Assembly (NCBI RefSeq): GCF_005402965.1
Contig: NZ_BJCF01000014.1
Coordinates: 1-64,000 of the forward strand
Direction: 5' to 3'
Origin: Dolichospermum planctonicum
Lineage (GTDB): Bacteria; Cyanobacteriota; Cyanobacteriia; Cyanobacteriales; Nostocaceae
DNA length: 64,000 nucleotides
Notes under the pieces: model-generated
What the model saw: only the letters and a program-made list of their open reading frames with translations
What the model was told of the DNA's origin: nothing
Databases searched by the model: none
In this document: piece by piece, positions 28,899-38,545 of the stretch
How the letters are laid out: every line of letters starts with the position of its first letter
How positions within the stretch are numbered: position 1 is the stretch's first letter
Made by a program: the position numbers and the translations under genes

Positions 28899-31800
28899 TT
28901 AAACATCTTTCACAAACTCCGTTAAGAACCTAAAGGCCTTCAAAATATAATTAGCGCAATCTTGAGGAGAACTATTATAAAATGATGGCCAGGCACTAGC
29001 TTTATCTTCATCATAATTATCTTGACGATGGGGATGATTTTCTAACCAAGCTAACCGCACTGCGTGACCGATTAACACATCTAAAACGATATATTCTTCA
29101 ATTTGCAAGTTTGGGTTATTAGCGACAATTGTAGCCAATTCCATCAGGGCTTCTACATTGACTTGACGATATTCAGGGGCTTCAATTTTATTCAGTAAAT
29201 GTTCAACCAATAAAGCAAAATTTCTTTCTCCGGCGGTCATTTCTGAAAGCATAATTTCACTTTCTAAACGATTCCGGCGTTCTAATTTGTCACCAATGAC
29301 TACACCTTTGCAATGCTGCATTAATAGCCAAACTTGTTTAAAAAAGTCCTTGGGTACACGATTTAATGCTCCTTCTGCTTGACGAAATCTGCGCCAACCA
29401 TGGGGAGGAACTTCTATTTCTTGACTGACTACAGGTAACACAACCCAAGCGATATCACTTTCTTTTTGTTTGACGTGCAATGATTCCTGTTGACGCAATA
29501 AATTACTTACACCACTATATCCAGTTAACACTTGACGCAGACGCATTTTCACCTCAAAAGGTGATAACTCCATTAATTTCTCATAAGCTTCATCTTGGGT
29601 GAGATTAAATTCTCTAGCTATGTCGCTAGTAATTAAAAGAATCAGATAACCGACTCTTAATGTGATAAAACCGCGAAATAATTTTGGTTCAGATTTGATT
29701 AAAACACCAAGATAAATGAGAATTTCTTGTGTTAAAACCCGGTCGCGGATATCTTCACGACAGAAGTTATTGATTTTCTCAGCAATTTCATTTGCAGACA
29801 TGGGAACAACCATTAAAGAAGCCTGACTATAAGCCCTCCCGACTGCAATTTGCTTTCCTTGCACCAAAATACTTGTTACCGCGTCTGATAAGCCAATATC
29901 AAGCATTTGACGTAAACCCGCAGCCCGTCGTACCACCGCCCAAATCCCTAAATCGCCGGCTTTGTTGTAAACTTCATCCAGTAAATCAGCTACAATGACT
30001 TTATGATTTGGACCTGCATAACCTGTATTAAATTCTAAACCCCGTAAGCGACTTAATGTTTGCAGTAATTCAATCTGCTCATAGATATTTTCCGATGAGC
30101 GCAAATATTGTAATAATAAATTTAAGTTGGTTTCGCATTCCATTTGAAATTCTTGAGTATGTCCCAAAGACCAACTTTTTTCTAAATGGGAAGTCAGATA
30201 ATTACAACGAATTTTTTGATTAATTACTGATGATTGAGATAATGTTATGTCTGACAAAAAATCAATTTTTTGAATTGCGGCTGTCAGCATTAATTGATTT
30301 AATTTTCCTAATTTTACCTGCACTCCATGACAAATACCATCTTTGAGTTCTTGCATTAATTCTAATAATGCTTCTGCACCAGTTTCTAGCATTGTCCGAG
30401 TAATCATTAAGGTCAAAGTCGGACGACCTAAATCACTCCAATATTTTTGAATATAAGCTAATTCTCCTCTAATTTGATCTACTAAAAAGTGATAATCAAG
30501 AGTTAGATAAAACTGCTGAGAATCTAAAAATGATGGTAAAAATACTACTGTTTGATCTTGAATTTTAAAAAATCTTGATGTCGTTAAACTTCTCAGTCTT
30601 CGCAGGGGACGACCTGTTAAACCTAATTGATCATTTCTACCAATTTGGGTATAAATTTGCGAAAGTTCTTCAGATTTTCTGACTTGAATTGGTGCTAATT
30701 GCTTAGGTGTTTGGGTTTCAATTCCATATATTTTTAACTGATTTTGTAATTCTTCATCTTCGGCTATTAAAGCAATTTGTACTAAGGCACTTCTGCTTTT
30801 TCCTACGCTTAAATGTCTACCTAAAGGATCAATATCTCCTAAGGAAATTAAACCCTCGCTTAACATTTCTCCCAGATAATATAAACTTTGCGCCCAAACT
30901 AGGGGAATATTTTCGTTAGGTAATCTTAACTGAGTTTGGGGATTTAATTTTTCAGATTCTATATTTTCTTCAGGAACATAATATAGTTCTGGTAATAGCT
31001 GTAATCCATTTTGTTCTACCAACAATGATTTTAAAAGTTGTTGATATTTCTCAACTTGTGCTTTTTCACCGCGAAATAATCCATCAAGAACTAAATAAGT
31101 GAAAAATAATGGCCATTCACATTCAATATGCTCAAATTCTTTCAGTTCGCTAGGTTCATAATGCAAACGTTCGGTATCTTCTAAAACTGTTTGATGTCCA
31201 TCTCTTAAAAAGCGTTTACAGCCATATTTTCCGGCTAATTTACTCACAATTTCTTTAAAGGTTCGCTCTCGTAATTTATCATCTTTGACAGCAAAAGCGG
31301 GATAACTAATAATGCTTAATAACGCTGCATCAATTTCTTTAGAACCTGATTCTCTGGGTAATAATGATTCTAAGGTGATTCTTGCTCTGGCAATTTCATC
31401 TGGTAAAACGTGAATTACTGAGGCTTGACTACCATAAACACCAAATAAATTGAGTCCATTTACTGCTTCTAAAGCTGCTTTAGCCATTCCTAAAGAACTG
31501 GCGTTTAATTCTGCATTACCATGATTAATTTTATTACCCCGTTCCCAAATTCCAAAATCTGGTGTCCGGTAAGCTCTGCCAATATAATAAACTAGATTTT
31601 GAACAAAGTTAACTTCATCTAATGTAAAAATAATTGATAAGCCACTGGCGGTCATTTCTGCTAACATTAACAAGAAGATAGATGTAGCGTCAAGTTGTAA
31701 ATGTCCCCATTCATCATCACCAACCACAATATCACCTGTGGACGTATTGTATTTGGCGTGAAGTCCATCTAATAAAGATTGTGTATATTTAAATTTCTCT

Positions 31801-32105
31801 ACTTTATGAGCTTGTCGCATCATAGCAAATAACAGGCCACGCATTAATTTGACAACACTATGTTCTAGTTCATAAGTGCGACCACCGTCACTATCTAATT
31901 TGCGATATGCTAAAGCTAAACCCCAAACTGCTAATATACTATACACATTATCTCGCACCCAGGCATCTGTATAATCACCATGAGCAGTCACAGCGGTACT
32001 TGCGGGTAATAAACCAGTAATGGGATTTTGACGCGCTAAAATAATTGTTTTGATTTCCTGATAATAAGAATCTAAGCGGGTTGTGAATGTGGTAGATATG
32101 TTCAT
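28899..32105 (-). CDS. GH15-related protein resembling phosphorylase kinase alpha/beta subunits
   Basis: 1068 residues. Residues 1 to about 420 are an (alpha/alpha)6 glucoamylase-like domain: AHGDYTDAWVRDNVYSILAVWG, DEWGHLQLDATSIFLLML and WERGNKINHGNAELNASS match the GH15-like domain of eukaryotic phosphorylase kinase alpha/beta chains. The remaining about 600 residues also resemble the regulatory C-terminal part of those chains (GDLGIWAVVRRAAGLRQMLDIGLSDAVTSILVQG; RRFRQAEGALNRVP). Homologues occur in many cyanobacteria. Whether it hydrolyses or binds a glucan, or regulates glycogen metabolism, is not established. No kinase gamma subunit is encoded nearby. Confidence 0.75.
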   Translation of the reverse strand: MNISTTFTTRLDSYYQEIKTIILARQNPITGLLPASTAVTAHGDYTDAWVRDNVYSILAVWGLALAYRKLDSDGGRTYELEHSVVKLMRGLLFAMMRQAHKVEKFKYTQSLLDGLHAKYNTSTGDIVVGDDEWGHLQLDATSIFLLMLAEMTASGLSIIFTLDEVNFVQNLVYYIGRAYRTPDFGIWERGNKINHGNAELNASSLGMAKAALEAVNGLNLFGVYGSQASVIHVLPDEIARARITLESLLPRESGSKEIDAALLSIISYPAFAVKDDKLRERTFKEIVSKLAGKYGCKRFLRDGHQTVLEDTERLHYEPSELKEFEHIECEWPLFFTYLVLDGLFRGEKAQVEKYQQLLKSLLVEQNGLQLLPELYYVPEENIESEKLNPQTQLRLPNENIPLVWAQSLYYLGEMLSEGLISLGDIDPLGRHLSVGKSRSALVQIALIAEDEELQNQLKIYGIETQTPKQLAPIQVRKSEELSQIYTQIGRNDQLGLTGRPLRRLRSLTTSRFFKIQDQTVVFLPSFLDSQQFYLTLDYHFLVDQIRGELAYIQKYWSDLGRPTLTLMITRTMLETGAEALLELMQELKDGICHGVQVKLGKLNQLMLTAAIQKIDFLSDITLSQSSVINQKIRCNYLTSHLEKSWSLGHTQEFQMECETNLNLLLQYLRSSENIYEQIELLQTLSRLRGLEFNTGYAGPNHKVIVADLLDEVYNKAGDLGIWAVVRRAAGLRQMLDIGLSDAVTSILVQGKQIAVGRAYSQASLMVVPMSANEIAEKINNFCREDIRDRVLTQEILIYLGVLIKSEPKLFRGFITLRVGYLILLITSDIAREFNLTQDEAYEKLMELSPFEVKMRLRQVLTGYSGVSNLLRQQESLHVKQKESDIAWVVLPVVSQEIEVPPHGWRRFRQAEGALNRVPKDFFKQVWLLMQHCKGVVIGDKLERRNRLESEIMLSEMTAGERNFALLVEHLLNKIEAPEYRQVNVEALMELATIVANNPNLQIEEYIVLDVLIGHAVRLAWLENHPHRQDNYDEDKASAWPSFYNSSPQDCANYILKAFRFLTEFVKDV

Positions 32106-32690
32106 TATGCTGATGATAAACTGCTGAAAAATTTAACTCTGTTGGTGTCGGGTGAATAAATAAGAACTTTTTACAATTTCTCCTGTGGGTGTATGCAAAA
32201 ACCTGGGGAAGTTTTTACAGACAAGACACATTATAATCATAATATGCGACGTGACTCTATTTTCTATTAGTTATTACCAAGATTATTTATTCTATTCTCG
32301 CTTGACTCCCTTAATTCGTGTTGAGATAGAACCAAGGTTAGATTTAAGTTTTCAGAATACTCGCTTGTATAAAGTGCTAAGAGAATAAGTTACTGAAATA
32401 GATATATTTTTATTGATTGTATCCCAGTTACCATGATCTGAGTCAGTGACAACAGAGTAAATATTCTGAAAATATCTTTTCTCCTGTTTGCTATTGAGTG
32501 AAGGCGAACTTTATCTTAAAATGATGAGTAGACATTTAGTGAAGTGGTTTATTCAAATTGCCTCTTCCTATCGAAAATGAACCAAAAGTAGTTAAAAGTA
32601 ACATGAATCACCTGTGAGTAGTTCCTAAAAAAGCTAACAGCTTGATGTTGGATACTCAAAACAAGGTAGATTAAGCATTTTGAGTATCTT
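32106..32690. other. 585-bp spacer: DUF2887 remnant plus ppc upstream region
   Basis: 32244-32405 is a DUF2887 pseudogene (listed separately). The rest (32406-32690) is A/T-rich and should hold the ppc promoter. A GTA-N8-TAA near 32588 is only a poor NtcA half match and lacks a correctly spaced -10. No other gene is seen. Confidence 0.5.
32244..32405 (+). pseudogene. Deletion remnant of a DUF2887 gene
   Basis: The start ATGCGACGTGACTCTATTTT matches the start of the intact gene at 25975 except for one base, then a TAG replaces codon 9. About 60 bp later the sequence matches codons near 190-225 of the intact gene in another frame (FQNTRLYKVLRE against FEQTRLYQELRE), then again a stop (TAA). 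The middle, about 550 bp, is missing. It is a dead copy of the family. Confidence 0.8.
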
Positions 32691-35600
32691 ATGAGTATGA
32701 TCAAAAGTATGAAAACTGAAAATATTGATTTTCCGGTACTACACTCGGAGTTATTCTTGCGTCACCGTCTACAAGTAGTAGAGGAATTGTGGGAAACAGT
32801 TCTCCGGCAAGAATGCGGTCAAGAAATGGTAGATTTATTACGTCAACTGCGGAATCTGTGTTCCCCGGAAGGACAAGCCACACATCACCAAGCCGCCTCA
32901 GCCGTAGAATTAATTGAACAGTTGAATATCAATGAGGCTATTCGTGCCGCCCGTGCTTTCGCGCTCTATTTTCAGCTAATTAATATTATTGAGCAGGAAT
33001 ACGAGCAAAAGCAGCAATTAACCCGCTATGCAATTCAACCTGATCAAAAACTTTTTCCCAGTATCATTTATGCTACCAACCAACGGGAGGAAGATGTACT
33101 GATTACCAAAGAAGTAGGTAGCGACTTAATGACACCGGAAACCCAGCAAAAAGGCAGTTTTGCGGCTTTATTTCCGCTATTATTTCAATTGAATGTTCCC
33201 CCACAACAAATTCAACGTCTGATTTCTCAACTGGATATCCGCTTGGTTTTCACCGCACACCCCACGGAAATTGTCCGTCATACTATCCGAGATAAACAGC
33301 GTCAGGTGGTACATCTTTTACAAAAAATGGATGATAGTATCACTCGTGCTGGTAGTTATCCTTGGGAAACAGTAGAAATCAAAGAGAGGTTACTGGAAGA
33401 AATTCGTCTCTGGTGGCGTACGGATGAATTGCATCAATTCAAACCGACGGTTTTAGATGAAGTAGATTATGCCCTTCACTACTTTCAAGAGGTGTTATTT
33501 GATGGGATTACACAATTATATAAACGCTTTAAATACTCCCTAGAGGAAACTTTTCCCTGGTTACAACCACCGGGGACAAATTTTTGCTCCTTTGGTTCTT
33601 GGGTAGGTTCAGACCGAGATGGTAATCCCTCCGTGACACCAGAAGTAACATGGAAAACCGCCTGTTATCAACGGAAAATGGTTTTAGAGCGGTATATTAA
33701 ATCTGTGAAAGAGTTAGTGACATTACTGAGCGTTTCTATGCAGTGGAGTGATGTATTGCCAGATTTACTGGAATCTCTGGAGTTAGATCAATCACAGCTA
33801 AGTAGCGTTTATGACTCTTTAGCTTTAAGGTTTCGTCAAGAGCCTTATCGCCTGAAGTTATCTTATATACTTAAAAGACTAGAAAATACACGAGATCGGA
33901 ATTTAGCCTTATATAATCGAGAAACGCCGCAAAATGAAGATGCACATAAATACCGGTCTGGTACAGAATTTTTAGCGGAATTGTTATTAATTCAACGCAA
34001 CTTGCGGGAAACAGGTTTAAGTTGTGCGGAGTTAGAAAATCTGATTTGTCAAGTAGAAATATTTGACTTTAATTTGACGCAATTAGATATTCGTCAAGAA
34101 TCCTCTCGTCATGCTGATGCAATTAATGAAATTCTGGAATATTTGCAGCTTTTACCGCAATCTTACCATGAATTATCGGAAGAACAAAGAATAGCTTGGT
34201 TAACCGCAGAATTGCAAACTCGTAGACCATTGATTCCCGCTGAATTACCATTTTCGGAAAAAACCAATGATGTTATTCAAACCTTCCGCATTTTGCGATC
34301 GCTGCAACAAGAATTTGGTATCAATATCTGTCAAACTTATATTATTAGTATGTGCCGTGAAGTTAGCGACGTACTAGAAGTTTTACTATTAGCCAAAGAA
34401 TCAACCTTATTTGACCCTGTACTTGCGGTGGGGACAATTCGCGTTGTGCCTTTATTTGAAACCGTAGAAGATTTACAACGCTCCAGAAGCGTAATGCAAC
34501 AACTGTTTGAACTGCCCTTGTATCGTGCTATGCTGGCTGGAGGCTACGCTGCAATTAACAATACAGAGGCACAAGCACATCCATCTATTGCTACACTGAG
34601 TCCTAACTTACAAGAGGTAATGCTAGGGTATTCTGATAGTAACAAAGACTCTGGTTTTTTAAGTAGTAACTGGGAAATTCATAAAGCCCAAAAATCACTC
34701 CAGAAAATTGCTGAAAGTTATGGTGTAAATCTGCGGATTTTCCACGGACGCGGGGGGTCTGTGGGTCGCGGTGGCGGTCCTGCTTATGAAGCAATTTTAG
34801 CCCAACCAGGTAACAGTATTAGCGGCCGGATCAAAATCACCGAACAAGGGGAAGTATTAGCTTCCAAATACTCCTTATTAGATTTAGCCTTATATCACTT
34901 AGAGACTATCACCACAGCAGTAATTCAAGCGAGTTTATTGGGGACAGGGTTTGATGATATTGAACCTTGGAATGAGATCATGGAAGAATTAGCTCATGCC
35001 TCCCGTCAGCACTATCGTAACCTAATTTATGAGCAACCTGATTTTATTGACTTCTTTCACCAGGTTACACCCATAGAAGAAATCAGCCAATTACAAATTA
35101 GTTCTCGTCCGGCCCGTCGTCCATCTGGTAAAAAAGATTTAAGCAGTTTACGAGCTATCCCATGGGTCTTTAGTTGGACACAAACCCGCTTCTTATTACC
35201 TTCTTGGTATGGAATTGGTACAGCTTTACAAAAATTTCTGGACGAAGAACCAGAACAACATTTAAAATTACTGCGCTATTTTTACCTAAAGTGGCCATTC
35301 TTTAAAATGGTGATTTCTAAAGCAGAAATGACCTTAGCAAAGGTGGACATGGAAATGGCACGTCATTATGTCAACGAATTATCTAACCCTGAAGACAAAA
35401 CTAGATTTGAGAATGTTTTTGAACAAATTTCTAGGGAATTTTTCCTCACTAGAGATTTAGTTTTAAAAATCACTGGACACCAAAAACTATTAGATGGTGA
35501 TCCAATTTTACAACGTTCTGTACAATTAAGAAACGGAACAATTGTGCCTTTAGGATTTATCCAAGTTTCCTTGCTAAAACGCTTGCGTCAGTCTAAAAAT

Positions 35601-35708
35601 GCGCCCACAACCGGCGTAATTCACTCCCGTTACAGTAAAGGAGAATTACTCAGAGGTGCATTATTAACCATTAACGGTATTGCAGCAGGAATGAGAAATA
35701 CTGGTTGA
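32691..35708 (+). CDS. ppc: Phosphoenolpyruvate carboxylase
   Basis: 1005 residues. It fixes bicarbonate onto PEP to give oxaloacetate, feeding the incomplete TCA cycle and nitrogen assimilation. Catalytic motifs in order: [18 protein letters not shown] (active-site His), [48 protein letters not shown], and the invariant C-terminal MRNTG. The full length is typical of cyanobacterial enzymes. Start at 32691 ([13 protein letters not shown]); ATG codons at codons 3 and 7 are alternatives. It lies alone on its strand. Confidence 0.95.
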   Translation: MSMIKSMKTENIDFPVLHSELFLRHRLQVVEELWETVLRQECGQEMVDLLRQLRNLCSPEGQATHHQAASAVELIEQLNINEAIRAARAFALYFQLINIIEQEYEQKQQLTRYAIQPDQKLFPSIIYATNQREEDVLITKEVGSDLMTPETQQKGSFAALFPLLFQLNVPPQQIQRLISQLDIRLVFTAHPTEIVRHTIRDKQRQVVHLLQKMDDSITRAGSYPWETVEIKERLLEEIRLWWRTDELHQFKPTVLDEVDYALHYFQEVLFDGITQLYKRFKYSLEETFPWLQPPGTNFCSFGSWVGSDRDGNPSVTPEVTWKTACYQRKMVLERYIKSVKELVTLLSVSMQWSDVLPDLLESLELDQSQLSSVYDSLALRFRQEPYRLKLSYILKRLENTRDRNLALYNRETPQNEDAHKYRSGTEFLAELLLIQRNLRETGLSCAELENLICQVEIFDFNLTQLDIRQESSRHADAINEILEYLQLLPQSYHELSEEQRIAWLTAELQTRRPLIPAELPFSEKTNDVIQTFRILRSLQQEFGINICQTYIISMCREVSDVLEVLLLAKESTLFDPVLAVGTIRVVPLFETVEDLQRSRSVMQQLFELPLYRAMLAGGYAAINNTEAQAHPSIATLSPNLQEVMLGYSDSNKDSGFLSSNWEIHKAQKSLQKIAESYGVNLRIFHGRGGSVGRGGGPAYEAILAQPGNSISGRIKITEQGEVLASKYSLLDLALYHLETITTAVIQASLLGTGFDDIEPWNEIMEELAHASRQHYRNLIYEQPDFIDFFHQVTPIEEISQLQISSRPARRPSGKKDLSSLRAIPWVFSWTQTRFLLPSWYGIGTALQKFLDEEPEQHLKLLRYFYLKWPFFKMVISKAEMTLAKVDMEMARHYVNELSNPEDKTRFENVFEQISREFFLTRDLVLKITGHQKLLDGDPILQRSVQLRNGTIVPLGFIQVSLLKRLRQSKNAPTTGVIHSRYSKGELLRGALLTINGIAAGMRNTG

Positions 35709-35801
35709 TAAAAGACCATAAGGAAGAGACATTCTATTTCTTCCTTTGCGCGAAACAAAAATATCATCAAAAACCCATTGTTTCCCCTATTTTCGCACAT
35801 T

Positions 35802-37304
35802 CTATCTTGTGATTTTCACATTGTATCTGGAGGGGAAATCTACTACTTCACCATTAACAACCATTGCTCTATATAGCAACGCACATACATCTGCCCTGGT
35901 GGCAATTTTTTTAGTATTCAGCAATTTTATATTTGGATAGTTGACAATTACACCATTTTGTGTTAGACTAGCGAGAAAATTACGATGTTCGCTCTTAATA
36001 GTAGAAGCATCGCTGTAAACTGAAAGGATATTTTCTGTAGAACCAGTAAATTGATAATTCAGTCCTTTGGCTAAGGTGATGAAAATATCTAAGCGAGTCA
36101 GCTTTTGAGCAGGGTTGAATTTTTTACTATTCAATGTGTTGAAAAAGCCCATTTCATAACTCTCTCGAATCGCATTATAAGCCCAATGTCGCGGTGGAAT
36201 ATCTTTAAAAGCTACCGCTTTACGAATTTTACTTTTCGTGAACACTTTTTGCAGCAGGACGGCCAATTCCCCACGAGTTACCGCTGCGTTAGGACGAAAA
36301 GAACCATCGGGAAAGCCACCAATTATTTCCATTGCGGCTAATTCGCTAATATATTCTTTAGCCCAATAGTCTTTGGAAATATCAGAAAATGAAACTTTAA
36401 TATTTTTTGCTACACCTATTTGCCGATATTTACTTAATAGTTGTCCCAGTTCAAAACTGGAATTTTCCTGAATTGGAATCAACTGTGTTATCCTCCCTGG
36501 AGGGACTGTTAAGGCTTGTGCTAAGTTGGAATCAAAGATGTTGATAGATTTACCAACGACATCACTCAGGGATATGGGATAAGCAGCAGTTCTGGGAATT
36601 TGAGAAAAACCTGCTGCTTGGTATTGAGTAATACTGACATTTTCCGAACTACTCAGGAAAGTAACTTTTTGGTTATTAACTTGGGTGAAGTAGTCGTATT
36701 TGATACTATCATCATCAACAATGCTATCATTGTTAACATCAGCACCATAAAAGCTGCGAACTACTTGTTCTACTATGGGATTAGCTGATAAAATTATGTT
36801 AACCGCAGTATTTTCCGGTAAAATCGCAAATTCACTGTAGCCAATCAGGCGGTTTGTGGTATCATATAAACGAACAACTATAAGATCCTCTGATTTAAAC
36901 CCCTTGACAAAATTAGCCTTTTGCTTCATCCTATATCTATAATCGCCTAAAAATCTCTCTTGGCGGTATTTGTTTCCATATTTACTTTTGATGGAAATAC
37001 GGGCTGTTACCTCTGAGATTGTACCACCTGGTTGCCAGATATAAAGCGTGAATGCTGGTTTTTTCTCTGGAAAAGAACTAGTAGCAATAGTAACTCCGAC
37101 TGCTTCACTGTCATATTTATCTGCTTTATCTGCTTTATCTGCTTTATCTGCTAAAACTTGCTTTTCTGAGAACTGACTGAGATTTGATGTATCTAAAGAA
37201 GACAGTTTTGATAATGCTAATGCAGAAGATATTGAGGATATTGCGACAATAGAAACAGTTGTAACAACTAGTTTACTCCAATAAGTTAATTTAATGGGGT
37301 TCAT
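35802..37304 (-). CDS. S-layer-homology (SLH) domain surface protein
   Basis: 500 residues. A signal peptide (KLVVTTVSIVAISSISSALA) is followed by an acidic/Lys linker with DKA repeats (residues about 52-63), a beta-rich domain of unknown type (residues 65-300; includes NPIVEQVVRSFYGADVNNDSIVDDDS, which looks like a calcium site), and three SLH domains (SFSDISKDYWAKEYISELA..., AFKDIPPRHWAYNAIRES..., VYSDASTIKSEHRNFLASL...) at about 305-495. SLH modules anchor proteins to cell-wall polymers. It is convergent to ppc; function unknown beyond surface location. Confidence 0.82.
   Translation of the reverse strand: MNPIKLTYWSKLVVTTVSIVAISSISSALALSKLSSLDTSNLSQFSEKQVLADKADKADKADKYDSEAVGVTIATSSFPEKKPAFTLYIWQPGGTISEVTARISIKSKYGNKYRQERFLGDYRYRMKQKANFVKGFKSEDLIVVRLYDTTNRLIGYSEFAILPENTAVNIILSANPIVEQVVRSFYGADVNNDSIVDDDSIKYDYFTQVNNQKVTFLSSSENVSITQYQAAGFSQIPRTAAYPISLSDVVGKSINIFDSNLAQALTVPPGRITQLIPIQENSSFELGQLLSKYRQIGVAKNIKVSFSDISKDYWAKEYISELAAMEIIGGFPDGSFRPNAAVTRGELAVLLQKVFTKSKIRKAVAFKDIPPRHWAYNAIRESYEMGFFNTLNSKKFNPAQKLTRLDIFITLAKGLNYQFTGSTENILSVYSDASTIKSEHRNFLASLTQNGVIVNYPNIKLLNTKKIATRADVCALLYRAMVVNGEVVDFPSRYNVKITR
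37116..37153. repeat. 9-bp coding repeat (DKA units)
   Basis: Four copies of TCTGCTTTA on the plus strand encode DKADKADKADK in the SLH protein; the unit keeps the reading frame when copies are gained or lost. Confidence 0.8.
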
Positions 37305-37447
37305 GGTATTTTAGCTCACACCTGGCAAGTAAACTAATGATAATTGGTAATTAATTACAAGTAAACACTGTTAAGTTTAAGGCACAAGCATTAAATTGTC
37401 TAGGTTGGTTTGAGGAACAAAACTCAATATCAACATCTTCACGACCT

Positions 37448-37480
37448 GGTTGGGTTTCGCTGTTGCTTTACCCAGCCTAC
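37448..37480. repeat. Dispersed repeat GGTTGGGTT..CCCAGCC
   Basis: GGTTGGGTTTCGCTGTTGCTTTACCCAGCC and neighbours closely match 58841-58873. The element is an imperfect palindrome (GGTTGGGT / ACCCAGCC) of the kind scattered through Nostocales spacers. Confidence 0.65.
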
Positions 37481-37557
37481 AATTATCCAATGATAATTGA
37501 CAATTGATCATCATAAATAATAAATTAAACCAGAAATTTACACTGAAATTTTGACAA

Positions 37558-38454
37558 ATGACAATTACAACCCAGCATTTACAGACATTAGAAAAACAAG
37601 TTTGGACTTGGCGCAGTTATAAAGTTCAATATACAGTTATGGGTACAGGCCAACCATTGGTACTTATTCATGGGTTTGGTGCTTCCATTGGTCATTGGCG
37701 GAAAAATATCCCGGTTCTGGCTGCGGCTGGTTATCAGGTGTTTGCTTTAGATTTGTTGGGGTTTGGGGGTTCTGATAAAGCCAAGGTGGATTATACCATG
37801 GAACTGTGGGCGGAATTATTAAAAGATTTTCACAATACACATATCCAAACACCAGCTATATTTATCGGTAATTCTATTGGCGCACTTTTAAGTTTAATTA
37901 TTTTAACAGAATACCCCGAAATTGCGGTTGGTGGGGTGTTAATTAACTCCGCTGGTGGTTTGAGTCACCGTCCCCAGGAATTAAACCCACTGCTACGGGT
38001 TTTTATGGGGACTTTTAACAAGTTAGTGGCTAACCCAGTGACGGGTAAATTTGTTTTTAACCGTATTCGCCAAAAATCACAAATTAGACGGACATTATAT
38101 CAAGTGTACCGCGATCGCAATGCCGTAACTGATGAACTTGTAGATTTACTCTATATACCATCCTGTGACCCAGGAGCGCAGGATGTTTTTGCTGCGATTC
38201 TGACCGCACCCCCTGGACCTAGTCCTAGTTCGTTATTACCTAAGTTAGAATGGCCTTTATTAGTAATTTGGGGTGAGGAAGATCCTTGGACACCAATTAC
38301 AGGGGCGGATGTTTATAGACTAGCACAAAAAGATGGTAAAGATGTGAAAATTGTCCCTGTTCCTGGTGCGGGCCATTGTCCCCATGATGAAGTTCCCGAT
38401 GTTGTTAATGGTGAAATTATTAGTTGGTTAGGACAGGTAATTGGTAATGGGTAA
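37558..38454 (+). CDS. Alpha/beta-hydrolase fold protein
   Basis: 298 residues. Oxyanion region LIHGFGASIGHWRKN, nucleophile elbow GNSIGA (Ser), and a C-terminal acid and His pattern (LLVIWGEEDPWTP; GAGHCPHDEVPD). This set resembles chloroplast and cyanobacterial alpha/beta hydrolases related to pheophytinase and haloperoxidase. The substrate cannot be told. No signal peptide. It is 91 bp upstream of uvrA on the same strand. Confidence 0.8.
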   Translation: MTITTQHLQTLEKQVWTWRSYKVQYTVMGTGQPLVLIHGFGASIGHWRKNIPVLAAAGYQVFALDLLGFGGSDKAKVDYTMELWAELLKDFHNTHIQTPAIFIGNSIGALLSLIILTEYPEIAVGGVLINSAGGLSHRPQELNPLLRVFMGTFNKLVANPVTGKFVFNRIRQKSQIRRTLYQVYRDRNAVTDELVDLLYIPSCDPGAQDVFAAILTAPPGPSPSSLLPKLEWPLLVIWGEEDPWTPITGADVYRLAQKDGKDVKIVPVPGAGHCPHDEVPDVVNGEIISWLGQVIGNG

Positions 38455-38545
38455 AAGGAACTCAAAATCAAATTCTACCATAAACCAGATAAAGATAGTA
38501 TTATTAAGGATTGTTTCATTGTGTAACTTTCCCTAGCCTGTCAAT

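Noticed and set aside
32577-32602. Possible NtcA site upstream of ppc
   Set aside because: GTA-N8-TAA near 32588 is only a partial match and no -10 lies at the required distance.
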